Positions 1 to 13,597 are shown, numbered from the stretch's first letter. The stretch is DNA of 64,000 nucleotides from Lepturacanthus savala (GCA_030544235.1 CM060463.1:11197690-11261689), one strand, 5' to 3'. Numbers and translations: made by a program. Notes: a model not told the origin generated them from the letters alone.

Positions 1-1368
1 CACGTGTGTGTGTGTGTCTACACGCGGACGTACGAGCGTCTCCGGCAGGGTTTGCATATGGAAGTGTTTATTTCCTTTCTCCCAGCAGGAAGCCGGACAC
101 CCCTCCTTTTTGCCCCAATCATTCTTCCACCTTTGTATTCCCTGACAGCGGTGGAACGGCTTCACATCCTTTAGGAAAGATCTCTGGCTTCAATTTCAGG
201 GCGTGTGTTCATATGGGATTGAGGAGGAGGGAGAGATAAAAGTCACATATGTAGAAGAGCGTAAGCATCTTGCCTCCTCAGCTCGTGTTTACGTGCGTCG
301 GCGCCCGGCTTAAGCTTTGAATTTAGATTTAAATACACTGGAGGGACACTCGCTTACCGACTAAATAGACCATTTAATGCGGTGCTTTTTGTAATCCCTC
401 TAAAGAGGGTCCATATGCACATGTGCGCTGTCTTTCCTCTTGTTTGCTGAAGAATAGTCTTTATTTTCCCCCAATTAGCTCAAGTGTAGGCTCTTGTATC
501 AAGTGTGAATGGGAATCGGTCACACTTGGCACTTGCGGTTACACACTGTGTCAGAGTAAGAGAAAGGCTGAGTAATTTACAATGGTGAGTTTACTAGGGT
601 GGAGGAGGTGGAGGAGGCTTCCCTTTTCCTCTGATGACTGCTCTCATGCGGTCACCTCAAATCCTTTACAGTACTTACCTGAACCAGGAGAGGAGTATAT
701 GTTCTGACGTCTTCGACACAGTTGACGAAAGTTTTTCCAAGGCTCTTTATGAGTCGCTTTTTTTTCGCATTCTCGTCCTCAGAGACCTTTATTAAGGTCT
801 ATGCTGGATATTCAAGCTTCCGTGAGGTTTTCTGAGGCAGCTGTTGCTTTTATAGCAAAAATGTGGACATAGAGATCATTGACATTTCCCCCTGGAGACC
901 CTTTGAGTCTATCTCTGATCCAGGAAATCTGCCAACACTCTTTTCTCAGTGGTCACTTCTTGGGGATTTGTAGCATTACCCATGCTCTGCTTTTTTTTTA
1001 TTTTTTGGGCATCTGTCAAACCGTGGAAGGATAAGTCCCTTACAGGCATCAGAAGACACAGGAAAATTAAAGCCGTCAGATTTAATAACCGGGAGCTCCG
1101 TTCGTTAACTAAAGTAACTGTTAACACAAAGTGTAGGAAGGGTTGACAAATCTCCTCAAAAGTCCATCGCTTATTCCCACGTTGTCAATCCAACCGGCTT
1201 GTTTGCATAATCTCCCAGCTCTGAGGTGTGGTGATGCTCAGTGTTTGCGTAATGAGCCTTCAATCTCAGAGCAGTTTATCTTAATAAAAAAGGGTCTTTT
1301 TAAAAGAAGCATTTAAAGGTCCAGCAGACTCCAGTGAAACAGATTTGACAGAAATGGAATTTAGTAGA

Positions 1369-1682
1369 CGTACACTTCAAAAGTTTGGGGTCACCCGAAG
1401 TGTTTTCTGTGAAAAGTCACACTTTTATTTACCACCATGAACTGTAAAATGAATAATAAATGTCATTACATTAGCCTTCTGAAGCAATGAGCAAACACAT
1501 TGTACCATAAGAACACTGCAGTGATAGTTGCTAGAAATACACCTATGTAGATATTGCACTAAAACATTTGCAGCTAGAATAGTCTAGAACGTATATTGTG
1601 TATTTACGATTAGTTTAAAGTTATCTTCATTAAAAAAAAAGACAATTCTAAGTTACGCCAAACTTTTAAACGGTAGCGTATG
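1369..1682. mobile_element. Short nonautonomous TIR element, copy 1
   Basis: The left end reads TACACTTCAAAAGTTTGGGG. The right end, reverse-complemented, reads TACGCTACCGTTTAAAAGTT, so the 314-bp segment has imperfect terminal inverted repeats of roughly 25 bp. It has no coding capacity. The interior stretch around CCTATGTAGATATTGCACTA recurs in inverted orientation at 16580-16600. The GTTTGGGGTCACCC ends are familiar from many teleost genomes as a MITE-like family; the superfamily is not established here. Confidence 0.75.
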
Positions 1683-2687
1683 TATGTATTACTTAGTACA
1701 CCGTTTAATTAAAAATAAAGAACTGTTTTTATTACCCTTACACCCTATGCTTTCACGTTTTTCATGGCCACTGTGAGTTCTCACTCGGGCAGCTCAGTTA
1801 AATAAGTGACAGTACTTGATTTTCTCAGTTGCATGTAAACTGAAACAAGGACAGACTCCGACTAGGTGCAAAAATCTAATTTTGAGCATTCCTTTAAGGA
1901 CGTACTCTCTTTGCAGTAAGTGAGTTAAAGTTTCCCCAAAAAACAACTGGCAACAGACTTAGCCGATCGTCGATACAGTTGTCCGATTGCCCGGGTCTCG
2001 TTGAAAGCTCATTTAGTGTTAATACGTTGTCAACAACAGCTAATCGTCGCCTTGTTATCTGTCTGGTTGTGTTCGCACCCAAAAGAAATCTATGCTTTAT
2101 CTCTCAGCCTCCTGCAGACGTAAAGGCCTTTTTCTTCCCACCGTTCTTCCTTCCTTCTTTACCTTTAATTAGCTTATAGGCTCCGACTGAGGCCTTTAGG
2201 CTCTGTTTACACAAATCCCATTAATGTAAAGTCTTTTGTAAGCTTTGCTCACGCGCATGTGCACACGCAGACAAAACCAGGGAGCCTTCACAGGGTTAAG
2301 AGAACAGTCTAGCCGTGATTAATAGGATTTAGAAACAAGTCGGTCTGTCAGTGGGCATAAAAAACACAACATCCAGCCACGTGCACAAACACATACTTGC
2401 AAGCCCAAAGTCCCGCAGTGGCAATTATGCCGTGCATAAGCCTTCGCTGCCTTATTCCTCCTCGTCACCTTTCCTTGCTCTATTCATCTCATCTGCTCTC
2501 TTTATCCCCCCCCCATTCTTTAGTTTTCATCTCTTCTCTACATGCGTTTTTGTCAGAATATGGGAATTAGGGCTCTCATGAGGGGCAGTGACACCCTCCA
2601 CCCGTTTTCCTGCCCAAGTGTCTGAATGAAAAGAATCAGCCCGGGAGGTCACTTCACAGCAGTTATGGATGACGCTGTGTGTGTGTC

Positions 2688-2688
<1 letters not shown>

Positions 2689-2718
<30 letters not shown>

Positions 2719-2719
2719 G
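2689..2719. repeat. (TG)n microsatellite
   Basis: About 14 TG units follow a TGTGTGTGTCGTC interruption. It is simple sequence, probably length-polymorphic. Confidence 0.95.
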
Positions 2720-3275
2720 TGAGCTGAATATGGGTTTCATGTGGGCAGCAGTGCAGGGAGAGCGCAGTGGCTTATGGGTAAAATCAATTAGCCGAGGAAT
2801 ATTTGAAGTGAGGAAGAGGTCTGCTGACATGTGTTAGTGTTTGCGGTTAGGAAATGACGTATCCGCTGAGTGGGTCAGTGTTCTTTCCGGAAGCGTTTTA
2901 CCAATTGGGACACTTAGTCATTGGCCTGGACCTGGGGAAAATAAAACCGGTCACAACTTTTTTGAATTCCAAAATTCAGAGTAAATGGTTAAAAAAAAAA
3001 AAAAAAGCCCGCGGGCCCCCCATTATCAACCTGTGCCATTGAGAGCAGCCTTGATTGAGAAAGCATGTGTGGTCTGCGGTTAGCTGGAAGCCTTCAGGAC
3101 ACCAAACGGCTCTGGTAAGCTCTTATGATGGCAGGGGAGGGGCGTCGCGGGCTTCGCAGGTGGCCCAGGCAGCAAACAACCAAGTGACACCGTGTGGTAA
3201 CGTGTCATGGTCTGATTTCCTTGTGTCAGAGCGCGTGGCTCTGCATGACGACCGCACATCAGCTGCATTCATGCA

Positions 3276-3305
3276 CCCCCCCCCCCCCCCAAAAAAAAAA
3301 AAAAA
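3276..3305. repeat. Adjacent poly(C) and poly(A) runs
   Basis: Fifteen C are followed directly by fifteen A. Such junctions are prone to slippage and assembly error. The long frame at 3055-3423 crosses it and has no domain. Confidence 0.95.
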
Positions 3306-3904
3306 CCCAGAGCTGAGCATGACTCAATCACCACAGTTTCCCTGTACTCCACCGCTCACATTTATTGTTTCCAGTTGTTTTCATGCCTCTTTCGGCTCAG
3401 CGGCACACACACTACATGATTGAATTAATGCTCGGCGGACCACACTCGGGAGATTCTTCACTGTTGTTATGATGTCTGGTCAGGTCAAAGCCAAAACGTG
3501 ACTGGAGGTTTGATCTGGTCGAGCTGAAAGGGGAACCCGAGACGGAAGAGCGGTTTATTCCCATTCGGTGCCAACAAGAACAAAAGAAGTCAGCGAGAAG
3601 CCAAAGTGGGAGAATGGTTGAAGAATGGTTAGCATTGTCAAAGGGAGCGTTATTTCATAGCCGGTGCTCTCTAGATATGAATTTCAATTCAGTTCCGTTG
3701 ACAATTATATCTTTTGGCTGTTTTTTAAGAGTTCTCAGAGCTCAAAGACGGGCCCAGTCGACACGTCTGAGCCCCTTCATGAATCTAAGTGAAAAGCTGC
3801 AGTGCTGATTCAGGCCTGCAGACATTTTATCGCCAGCATTTCCAGAAAACTGGCTTCTATTTTGTTAAAGTTTAACTGATTCAACTTTGTATAATCCTTG
3901 CCTG

Positions 3905-4175
3905 TTCAAGGTCCCATATTGTGCACTGGATTTTATTTGAAGTTTTGATATACTTAACAAGCTATTTCCTGTGCTTTTAAGTACCAATAATATCATCTCA
4001 ATATACTTTTACTACTCCCCTCTCAAGCTTCTCTTGTCAGCTCATTTTAATGTACAGTTTCTGAATACAGGCTGTTTTGCAACACAGTGCAATATTTATC
4101 TAACAAAACTTCCTAAAGATCCAAAAAAGCAATTCAAATCTCTCTTTCTACAATATGGAAAAATATCCAGCCCAA
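3905..4175. repeat. Teleost interspersed repeat opening with GGTCCCATA, copy 1
   Basis: It starts AAGGTCCCATATTGTGCACT then GGATTTTATTTGAAGTTTTG. The copy at 39419 starts with nearly the same words in the same order (GGTCCCAT, GGTTTTATTTGATGTTCTG, CAAGATAT, TTTTAAGTAC). The right boundary is unclear. The surviving open frame at 3971-4228 has no recognisable domain. Confidence 0.6.
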
Positions 4176-4639
4176 ATACAAAAGTAAGAGATATGAGCTC
4201 ATTCTTGTGTGGCCTTGCTTTTTTATGAAGATGGAGCCAGACACAATACTTTATCATCTTAATGACCGTTCATGTGGGCCAGGCATTTTTGAATAGGTTT
4301 GAGGTTTTGCTTTCATCCTGTGCTCATATGTATTAACAGGGTATGGGCCCAATATAATGTGCTTGTAAGGGAAATATAATGTAATTATTTATCTGGGCCT
4401 GGTCTAATGTGAACGCACACAGCTGTGAAACCACAGTCAAGCTCTGACGGCCTCAGTGGCACCATGTCAGCACGGAGTTACGCTGTCCCATTGTTTGCGG
4501 TTTTTTTTAATGTCTGATAGTGGAACACGCTGTAAAGGTCACTATGCATATGAACACTTTAAAGGTCAGAACACGCATGGAAAAAAAAAAAAAAAAACTA
4601 GAATAGGCACACTTTGTCCTCGTTTTTCATGAGACGAGA

Positions 4640-4800
4640 AGCACTCCACACACAGCCAATTAATGTACAGGCTTCATTAAAGTGGCACAGTGAGTAAAAT
4701 GTGACAGCTCACTGATAGACTATTAATTAGACAAGCAGACACTAATTAGCAAAGACAGGGAGAGGATTGAGTCTTAATTAAGAGGTCACCGGTGTCCATC
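4640..4800. promoter_or_regulatory. Candidate homeodomain-bound intronic enhancer
   Basis: This non-repetitive stretch has three TAATTA words (4724, 4743, 4775), a fourth ATTAAT (4659) and balanced composition without simple repeats. Dense TAATTA is typical of conserved vertebrate developmental enhancers. No alignment is possible here, so function is only inferred. Confidence 0.35.
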
Positions 4801-5423
4801 TCCCGTCTCCACTTCTGGGCATCAGTGACAGACGTTAAGTCTCTCAAAGTGACGTTTGTTTATGTGACAACTCCGGCCCGCCCACCCCGTAATCGAACAT
4901 GTTAAATTTTCCAATTAATGCAAATATTGTGAAAAACAGACAGAGCAGTATAAGATATACGCTCGGCTATGGAATCGCTTCAACGTGCCAGGTGACGTAT
5001 GTCATCAAAGCCAGTAAAATATGCTTGATTATGCTTTTCATTAGTATTGTAGCATTTTTTTTTTTTTACTTTTAGAAATAATTTTCACACCTTATCCTCA
5101 CATTTTCACACAATCATGATAATCCTCTTGAAGATGAGGGAAGTGTGCACTTCCACCATGACGCTCTTTTATTACCCTCCTGTCCCGCTCCCGAGTGAAT
5201 TTGATATCTAATTAAATCCACTTTCTATCTTGCACTTCATCCAGGAGCAGTTGGTGTGTATTATAGATTCAGCACAGTTTTTGGATCAACACTAAGTTAA
5301 CAAGAACTCGCAGGTTTGACAAGTTTGAATGCATTTTCTTTCTACAGCTGAGCCACTTGAGTCCTGAGTCCTACTATGCAATACCAGGTTGCTCAAACAT
5401 CCTGTTATGCCTTGGCACTGTTA

Positions 5424-5429
<6 letters not shown>

Positions 5430-5454
<25 letters not shown>

Positions 5455-5458
5455 TATG
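5430..5458. repeat. (AT)n microsatellite
   Basis: A run of A is followed by about 13 AT units. It is low-complexity sequence that generates an IYIYIY stretch in the reverse frame. Confidence 0.95.
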
Positions 5459-6269
5459 AAGAAATGCAATGTGCAAAAATAAAAAAAAACAAACTGATAT
5501 GTTTCTAAGGAGTACTTTTTGCTGGTTTCATACCACCTCTGATGTACATGCATCTTTACCCTACCAGCATTTCCTTCCTTCGGCTGCATTGAAGAAAAGC
5601 TTTGCTTTCCATTTAGACTTTAATAAGCAGAAACTGCGTTTCTGACATTAAAAGTTCTGAACATTTTCTGAGCCGAGCCAGTCCAGCCTTTGTAGTCGTA
5701 ATTAAATTAAAACGCTAACCCCAAAAATGTAAATGTGCTCTTTACGTTACATAACACAGGCCCATGCCGTATAAATAAGCTGTACTACTAAGCTGCGGCT
5801 CACAGAGCGGGCGGGGATTTCAGGAAATAACAAATGACAGTAGCAACGGCGCGCACAAAAGGTCTCGTGGACACCGTGACAAACCTGATCTGATACCCAT
5901 ATGAAAATTGTGCCGTACAGGAGGATTATGACTTGACACAGACGCTGCAGGCCTTGTCATCATGCCTGTATTTTCACTTTATCTAATGACTGCTCAGCAG
6001 CACTCTGACTGACTGTAACAGGTCCTGATGGAGGATTTGAGAAGCTGAGGTTAACCACCGCACATGCATTTTTTTTTTTTTTTTTGGCAGTGCTTTTTAT
6101 GTGGGCAATGGGCACCATGTGATTGTTTCTTTTTTGCAGCGTATTGGGTTAAATGAGCAGGATTGTGTGGGCTGGGTCTTAATTCCATTTGTCATTCTGT
6201 AATGCCCTGCTCCTGTCTCACATACATGCACAAACACACACACACACTGGCAGGCATATTATAGGATAG

Positions 6270-6312
6270 TCAGTCAGGATAGACAGTCAGACAGATAGAC
6301 AGATAGATAGTC
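6270..6312. repeat. (GACA/GATA)n imperfect tetranucleotide repeat
   Basis: AGTCAGGATAGACAGTCAGA then CAGATAGACAGATAGATAGT. It is a short mixed GATA/GACA repeat, preceded by a CA tract at 6234-6247. Confidence 0.85.
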
Positions 6313-7617
6313 CTATATTTGCATGCAGGGATGTTGTCTCGTTCTCTCTTTGTCTCTCACTCACACGCAGGCAGGCAGCAGGCACACAGCGCTGTTTCTG
6401 TGCACGCTGTCCTGTCTCAGGAATGCTCTGTTTACATAGCTGGGTCTGGCCCAGATCAGTATTTTAGTCTCTCAGGTGTCTGCTGTGTGTCACTGACGGT
6501 TATTTTATAGGCCCCAGTATGGCTTGTTCTCCACCTTGCCTAAAACTCTCCTCTGTCTGCCGGAGTAATGGGAGGACACAGTGGCCTCGAGACGCAAAAG
6601 AAAGCTCAGTGCTAACATTGAAACGTACTTCAGAATTAATGTAATGTGTTCTTGTTGGAATTGGAAACCTTTTTTTAGAAAAGTTGCATGCTCTTTTTCT
6701 CATTGACGCTGTCACCTAGCGCGGTATCGGCTCGTCTGAAGATCGCCACGCTGACGAATGCATGTCCTCAGCATACCGACATTACTGACCCTGTACTACC
6801 CTGTGTACTACCCAGCAATTGAGATTAGATTGGTCTAATTTATACTGTACTGTGCTGCGAATGAGGGCCATGATGATTGTCAGAACTGAACTCATCTTTT
6901 CTACCTGCTCCTGGAAAAGTATCTCTTCAGCCAACCCGTGTCAATGTGCGACATAAATTTTTTTCATAAGCTCGCTCTCTCTCAGAACTTCACCTCCTCC
7001 CCTCTTTTTTGATGTTCCCACTCAGTGCACCTTGGTATGGAATGACAGTTCCCCTCCTGGTGATGTATTGCACCAATCTGTTTAACGCACAGAGAATCAC
7101 CCTATTTTCCTAAAAACTCATTGACGCAAATGGGCAGGAGATTGCTGGCGAACACAGACGTTCCTCCATGTCCTCGAGCTCTACCGGGCTCCAGAGCTCA
7201 TAAATTAGACAAGGAATCTAATTTCCCTGTGGGGCTCTTACAGACTCTGAGTGCTCACAGACACTGTTTCTTTTCAGGGCCAGCTGAGTTCTATTGTTCT
7301 TGATGTAAGTGGCCCGATAAGGGGACAGTTGGAACTGGATTGTGGCCTAGTTGTTTGCTGAGTCACTGTGGCCAACTAGAACTCCCTTTCTGTAACACTG
7401 ATTCTGGGGTTTTAGCAGACAGGCCAGTTTGGAGTTGTCTCCTCACAACTACCGTTGTTGTGAGAAAGAGCTTATTAAAAGCGACTGGGATCCAAAATTA
7501 ACACAGGCCAAGCGCCAAATGCGGATTTTCCGTGTGGCGAGTAAATCTCAGAAGGCTATCTGCCAAAATTGTAATGTAATAAAGCATCTGGCATGACTGC
7601 TCGAAGGAAAATTGCTG

Positions 7618-8060
7618 ATGTTTGTCCCATGGACTGTATAAATAATGGACATAGCCTCTGTGATGTCACATGTTGACTTGAGCACCGCCATCTTCTTTTC
7701 TTTATTCATAAGTGTCTCTTCTGGTAACAAATGAGAGTGCGGAGCTGGGCGGGAGCAATGTCTAGCAGATAGCACACTGCAGCTATCAGGAGATGAGGCA
7801 CCTGTCACGAAAAGCTGTAACTCCTAATTATGTGTAAATTTAAGCAATAATAAATTGGAAACAGCTTAAAAATTCACCCCCCATGTTGTCATGAACAAGG
7901 AAATTTCTAAAGAGACTGAAACTTTTTGTACCAGCCTGTAAACATGTTTATTTCTGCTGTAAATCAAGACATTTTAACATGGTGGTCTATGGGGATAGAC
8001 TGACTTCTGGAGCCAGCTTCAAGTGGCTGTTTGAGGAATTTCAGTTTTTGTGATTTTTCT
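7618..8060. repeat. Teleost interspersed repeat ('CCATGGACTGTATAAATAAT' family)
   Basis: The stretch runs from TCCCATGGACTGTATAAATA to GGAGCCAGCTTCAAGTGGCT and then GTTTGAGGAATTTCAG. It contains AACAAGGAAATTTCTAAAGA, CCTGTAAACATGTTTATTTC and GGTCTATGGGGAT. I recognise the word order as a common teleost repeat of unassigned class. It is noncoding. Copy number cannot be judged from one window. Confidence 0.65.
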
Positions 8061-9849
8061 TTTTTTTTTTTTTTATTTTCCAACGATGATGCTAGACTTT
8101 GGCTGGCGATCTTTCACCTCTTAACTTGGGGGCATTGTTTGCTGTGTGGGACATCAGCTATTAGCTATTTACACCTTATTATCTCAATGAAATATTGTGC
8201 TGTACTGCACTGTACTGTGACACAAAAAAGCAATTTATTATTCTGGCCAGTAAAACTCATGCTTGGCTTGACATCTACCAGTCCCCTTGGCAGGTGAGTC
8301 AAAAAGTTAATTTTGGACACTATAAGCGACCGATTGTGTCATTCTCGACTCTTTGGAGGGGTGACTGAATTCAACACACACACGCAGACTTTTGAACAAT
8401 GTTATCAGAGAAAACAGCTGGAGAACCGGAGCGGGAATTGGTGCGATAAGGACAGTAATTTTCACCATTGTCATATGTTACCAAGCTCTGCTCTCCTTTT
8501 TTTTTTTTTTTTTTTTGGAAGGGACTTTTGTTGTTGTTGATCATTTGTCTCTGAATTCCTGTGTGTGACTTCCTCAAATGAGTGCGTTGCCTTTGTCCAC
8601 TGTGTCCTTTGTTCTGGTTCAGGTGCTCTTTCCTGCTGTAGGGCGGTAGGGTCGAGGTTTAGACGTGCGTTAGTGAACATGCAGAGCATTCTGGCAAGTC
8701 TCAGGGACGGGGGGGTGTTTCATTTTCAGTGTTCAAATTCAAACGGGCCAATCAGGTGTGTGCTGATAAAGTAACAGACAGCCTACCAACTGGTTTATTT
8801 GTTTGAATACAATGAAATGATCTGCATCATAAATACCTTTGGCTGAAAGCACAGTGGTTCATTGCTCACTATCTGCCTCATCAGAATATTTAAAGGTACA
8901 GGTGCCATCATCTACTGCATGTGAGCAGATTCCTCTCTGCTTTGTCACTCTGAATTTATTACTTCAAAATATGATTCGCTAGATTACGATAGATTGAACT
9001 TTACTACCAGAATTGCTTTCGAATTTGCATGCACTTACATGAAAACAAACCAGAAGACACAAACAAATACAACACTATGTGATATACAGTCACATGTCAG
9101 ACACAGTACACACTCCTGAGCTCTATGTTGGTTTAACAGATGGAGGAGTGAAATGAGGCTAACCTGTGGGACTCTAAATCTGTCAAAAGCTAATATTCCC
9201 CCAATAAAACATGAGCAGGATCTGAGAGACGGTAATGCCACCAGAGACAACGATCATTTATTTACATTAAAACTTTCTAAAACAATCCAAGCTCCCACAT
9301 TTTCCCATTTTACTTTCTAATAGACTAGTGCAGTGCCTGTAGGAAGTATGTATTCCAATAGGAAAATGGAAGCTTAAGTACATTTTTCACGTTTGGCCAT
9401 CTTTTTTCATGTCTTTCATGTTTGCTGTGTTGGACTGTTACAGTCTTAATAGATAAACTGTACCTTGGGTAAAGCATGGAGACACATTGAGATAAGGACA
9501 TGCAAATACAGTTATTGTAAGAAAAAGGCTACAATTCAAGTGTGAATGTCAATCTACATATCAGTTTTGCAATTGTGTTATGATAAATATCTTACTTCTT
9601 ACTTTTTCCTGGGCATGTTACTGTTATGTTTTTATAAATAAATGAGTATAGGCCCAGATTTCTGTTGTGGTAGGTGATGGTGTTGGGATTTCCTGAGGGT
9701 CTGTAAACCTGTTTTGGAGTAATGTGGCTACAGCCTGTGTTAGAGTGAGGAATAAAGTAGTAGCTAAACTGGTTAACATCTTAGCATGTGGCTTTTGAGA
9801 GACGTTAAGATACATTTGCTGCGTGATCGGTGTAGTAAAAAACGGGACA

Positions 9850-9940
9850 ACAGAGCTCTGAATTGTAACGTAAGCGCTGGAACGCTACATGAGGAGGAGT
9901 GCCGTGCTACGGAGCTTTAAACTGTAACCAAAGTGCTGCT
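9850..9940. repeat. Imperfect 58-bp-spaced duplicate
   Basis: GAGCTCTGAATTGTAACGTA then AGCGCTG at 9853 resembles GAGCTTTAAACTGTAACCAA then AGTGCTG at 9912. The spacing suggests an old tandem duplication. No gene is seen. Confidence 0.5.
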
Positions 9941-12224
9941 GCGGGATATTGCTGTGATACATAAGTCTATGGGATTTTAACTTTTAAGGATGATAATGAT
10001 GTTTTGAACATCCATCCAAAAAATTCCACAAAAAACAATGTACACCATCATGCTATGCGCAAGCTATATCTGAAAGCTGAGGTTCATCTTGGGGTTGACA
10101 ACAAGTCAGAGACACACAGACGCTCCTTGCTTTTATAGATCAATGTAAGACAAATGGGAGCCTACGCAGACTCCACCCTTGCTGACTTAGCCGGCGCGAT
10201 TATTGGCTCTGAGCGGCACCAGCCGGTTCTTTGTCCTTTTGGGCAGGAATGTTTGGAATCTTATATGGCCTGTCGGGGCTGTTTCACTGTTTATAGTCAC
10301 ACCATCTCTGGTTTGCTGTCAGTTAGCAGCACAGGAACATGCTGTGTCAGGCATTCTTTACTTGATATGGGCAACACAACCATTTATTATTTAACAGGGA
10401 TGCGATTTATAAGCCATTAATGAACGAAGAATAATTGACAATAGTCACCTGAGAGGGCATTTATATCATCAAACTGCATTCTCTGTTCGCATGTGTCTGT
10501 TTCTCTGTGTGTGGTGTTCTATAGTAAAGCCAGTCAGACAGGTTGGGGTGAAACTGCAGCATACTTGTGCTGCACCTGCGCTGGGCGGGGCTCTGGTGGA
10601 TGAACACATCACGGGGAAGAGTCGAGGCAGGAAAAAAAAAAATGGAGATCAGAGGCTTCTGTGTTTCCTGGAAATGTGGCCACACCCGTTTTCCCCCCTG
10701 TTTTTACTGCACTCCTCCCTTCCTCCTTGGTAAATGCAAATTAGCCCAGAGTCGCTCAAACCTCTAAAACTAATGTTTGAACTGTGTTGACTTTGACCCG
10801 GCCGAATGTGTCAGACTCGGACGCTCCTGTAGACGCCGCTTAAACGAGATTGATCATCTATCCGCAGTTTGGTCCGATGTGCCTCCACCCTGCTTAAACA
10901 GTGCTCTCTATCTCACTCTTATCCCCCTCTGTTCATCTGGAGAGTGTAAACATGATGTCTGAGGTGATTGGTGTCAAGTGACCTTTCGGTTGCTGTGGCA
11001 ACCGGGTCCTAAATCCCAAGGCGCCGGTCATCTCCAGGGGCTTGGCTGATTACTAAATAAAATCTTCCTGGAGACACACACACACACGCATGCAGATGTA
11101 CACACACACAGGAGAGACTTGGAGAGCGGTAGATAAACATTGGTGGGGAGAGGAGAAGCTTTTAGTCTCATGATGTTTCGGGCAGATAACTTTGTTTAGC
11201 CATCTGAGTACGGACACAACCGCATTCCTGTTGTCTCTCTGCACAGCCAGCGAGGTACAACAGCCTCGTTGTCCACATCTTTTGGTATCGAGTCTTTTGC
11301 CACAGTCAGCATTGTGTCAGGCATACACCTCTGCTATTCAGCCCGAAACATAAAACTCTTGTTTCTTATCAAGCTTGCAAATGATTCACGAATCTTTCTC
11401 TTTTTTTTTTTTTAATTTTCTTCCTGTATTCCTTTTGTAATCATTTTTAGGCTTTGATCTGCAAGACCATTTTGCATGAATAACAAAGGGCCCTACACCA
11501 CCTGCAAGGCTGTGTGCATGATTGTTCTCCGCATAAAAAAAAAGCAAAGCAAACGCAGGTTTAAACTGTCACCACCACATGCTTCAACTCCACTTTCAGC
11601 ACCGAAAAGAAGAGAAAACTCCACACACTTGATTCGTCTGCTCCCGCCGCACGCAGCAGACTCCACTACTTCATTCACATACTTTCGATCAGTAAGAGCC
11701 CGCCTTCATTCCTCCCGGTCATGAATAGAAAAATATGCAGTTTCACCAGTGCTCCTCCAGCACCTTTTTGATGCCCTCCCAGATAAATGACAGACTTTTG
11801 GCTGCTTCTCAGTCCCGAATCCTTCTGATCTATGGCACACAGCGGAGGCGAGGCCAACAGATTAACATGACAAACTGTCTGATGATGATTTACTCCAGTC
11901 ATTATACATGTGGGAATATTTTCATCAAGCATTGACAAAGTGGTGTAATTATCACCGAAGCGGCGACCACGGCATCATTAGTGAAATTTCTACAGATGGA
12001 ATTACAGACGTCACTATAAGCAGGCCGCACTGCAGGATGTAGGAGCTTATTTTAAAGATTTTGGAGGGAAGGGGGGAAAAAAAATGAGTTGCTGGGAAAG
12101 GTAGTTGTATTTGAATGCAGTTTTAAACAAATGATGTCATAGCTCTGCTCTCCATTGTAAAGGGGAGCTGGGGAAAAATGTGTTGCTTTGTTCTCTAAGT
12201 GGTCGGCCTCTTGAGCACAGGCCG

Positions 12225-12255
12225 TGCGTGTGCACGCGCGCGCGTGCATGCGTGC
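12225..12255. repeat. Alternating purine-pyrimidine GTGCACGCGCG tract
   Basis: GTGCGTGTGCACGCGCGCGC then GTGCATGCGTGC alternate purine and pyrimidine throughout, with a central (CG)n core. It is rare in this AT-leaning intron and the best Z-DNA candidate here. Confidence 0.8.
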
Positions 12256-13261
12256 CCGTTGGCAACTGCACACTGGTGCACATGCTTGTGCGTGTGGTCC
12301 AAATACAGCTCTTTACTGCTGCCCAAATCTCCCTACGCCAAAAGGCACAAACAAGGTCATACAAGTGACTTTGTTTTGCCGCTCTAAACATAGAACGGCA
12401 CTATATTTTGATACCATTTCGCACAGGCGTTTGTTTCTTTGTCGCATGTGAGTCAGCAATGGGTCTGTGTTCAGCTACTGTCTGCTCATGAAATGTCAAC
12501 CCCGGGCAATAAGTTTGTCATAAACTCATTTGCCTCGGCAACACGTCACCGGAGGCTCCTGTTGTTTGCTCTTTACGGATTTAGCCATGTTAGTCAGGTC
12601 GGGGAGTATTTATTGACGATAATGTATCTGCAGCACTCCACAGCGCGGCACGTCCGTGACCTCACAGTGAAATGTGACCGACTTGTGTTCAGACGTTTCA
12701 GAGCCGTGCACCTATAAATGTGGGGGAAATCCAAACTGCGTTCCTGACTTATCTTCCACTTGTTTTTTTTGGCAGCCGGAAGGCACAAACACACACACAC
12801 ACACATACACCAACCCTGCTAAACATTTTCCCATCTGCCTTGACACTTGGATGAATTAGAGCAGATGCAGGAAAACAGGCCATATCTGACTTTTTTTTCT
12901 AATTTGTATGTTTGTGTGTGTACCTACTCATCTGCTCTGTTTCTCTGACTTCTTTCTGCCCTGCTAAGCGCCAGCTGCACAGGAAAAGTGTAGGGAGTGT
13001 ACCTGAGCACTCATTGCTGCAGCCTAGGTCAACCCACAGCCCTGTCAATCTATTTTTACACTGACTGACAGTCAGAGGACATTGTAGGTCTGAGTGAGGT
13101 TTAGGATGAGGGTTTGTGCGTTGTCAGTTTTTTGAATTTTTAATATATCGAAATATACCAGTATTTCTGCCTTATTATCAGAACAGAATATTGTTCTTTT
13201 ATTAAAATAGTATATATATAGATTACGTTTGGGTTCAGTTAGAAATGTCCTTATTATTAAG

Positions 13262-13492
13262 AAGTGAAGCACTGTTTTTTTCAATGAAGATAACTTAAAA
13301 CTAATCAGAAATAAACCCTATACATCACTAATGTGGTAACTATTTTAGCTGCATGATCAGAAAACCCTTGTGCTATCATGTTAGCACAGCTGAAAAAAGT
13401 TTAGCTGGTTAGAGAAGCTAGAAAATTTCCTTTGACGAAAGCAACGTTTGAAAGATGGTAAATAAAAGTGACAAAATTTGAGTAACCCCAAA
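13262..13492. mobile_element. Short nonautonomous TIR element, copy 3 (decayed)
   Basis: AACTAATCAGAAATAAAC and CACTAATGTGGTAACTATTT match copy 2 in the same orientation. The end reads GTAAATAAAAGTGACAAAAT then GTAACCCCAAACCTGTG, a degraded form of the shared end. The outer terminal repeat bases and part of the interior are lost or replaced. Confidence 0.65.
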
Positions 13493-13597
13493 CCTGTGTG
13501 TGTGATGATCTTTGGATTATAGGATGGAAGTATCTTAGGCTGAATCGTCAGCTTTGGGAAACAGTGATCGACATCTTACACCATTTTTATGAACCAA

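Larger units (their letters stand above)
1683..3904. other. Intronic stretch without a gene
   Basis: Apart from the TG array at 2689, an A run at 2991 and the C/A run at 3276, this is unique sequence. No open frame carries recognisable protein content, and no splice-bounded exon was identified. Confidence 0.6.
8061..13261. other. Intronic stretch without a gene
   Basis: It holds poly(T) runs (8497-8517), small CA tracts (11077, 12790), the GC-alternating tract at 12225 and the weak duplicate at 9850. A stretch at 11860-12030 rich in TGATGATG, TAATTATC and ATCATTAG words is non-repetitive and may be constrained. No coding was recognised. Confidence 0.55.

Noticed and set aside
3055..3423. 122-codon plus-strand frame
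   Set aside because: It crosses a C15A15 run (Pro-Lys stretch), and neither side resembles a known protein.
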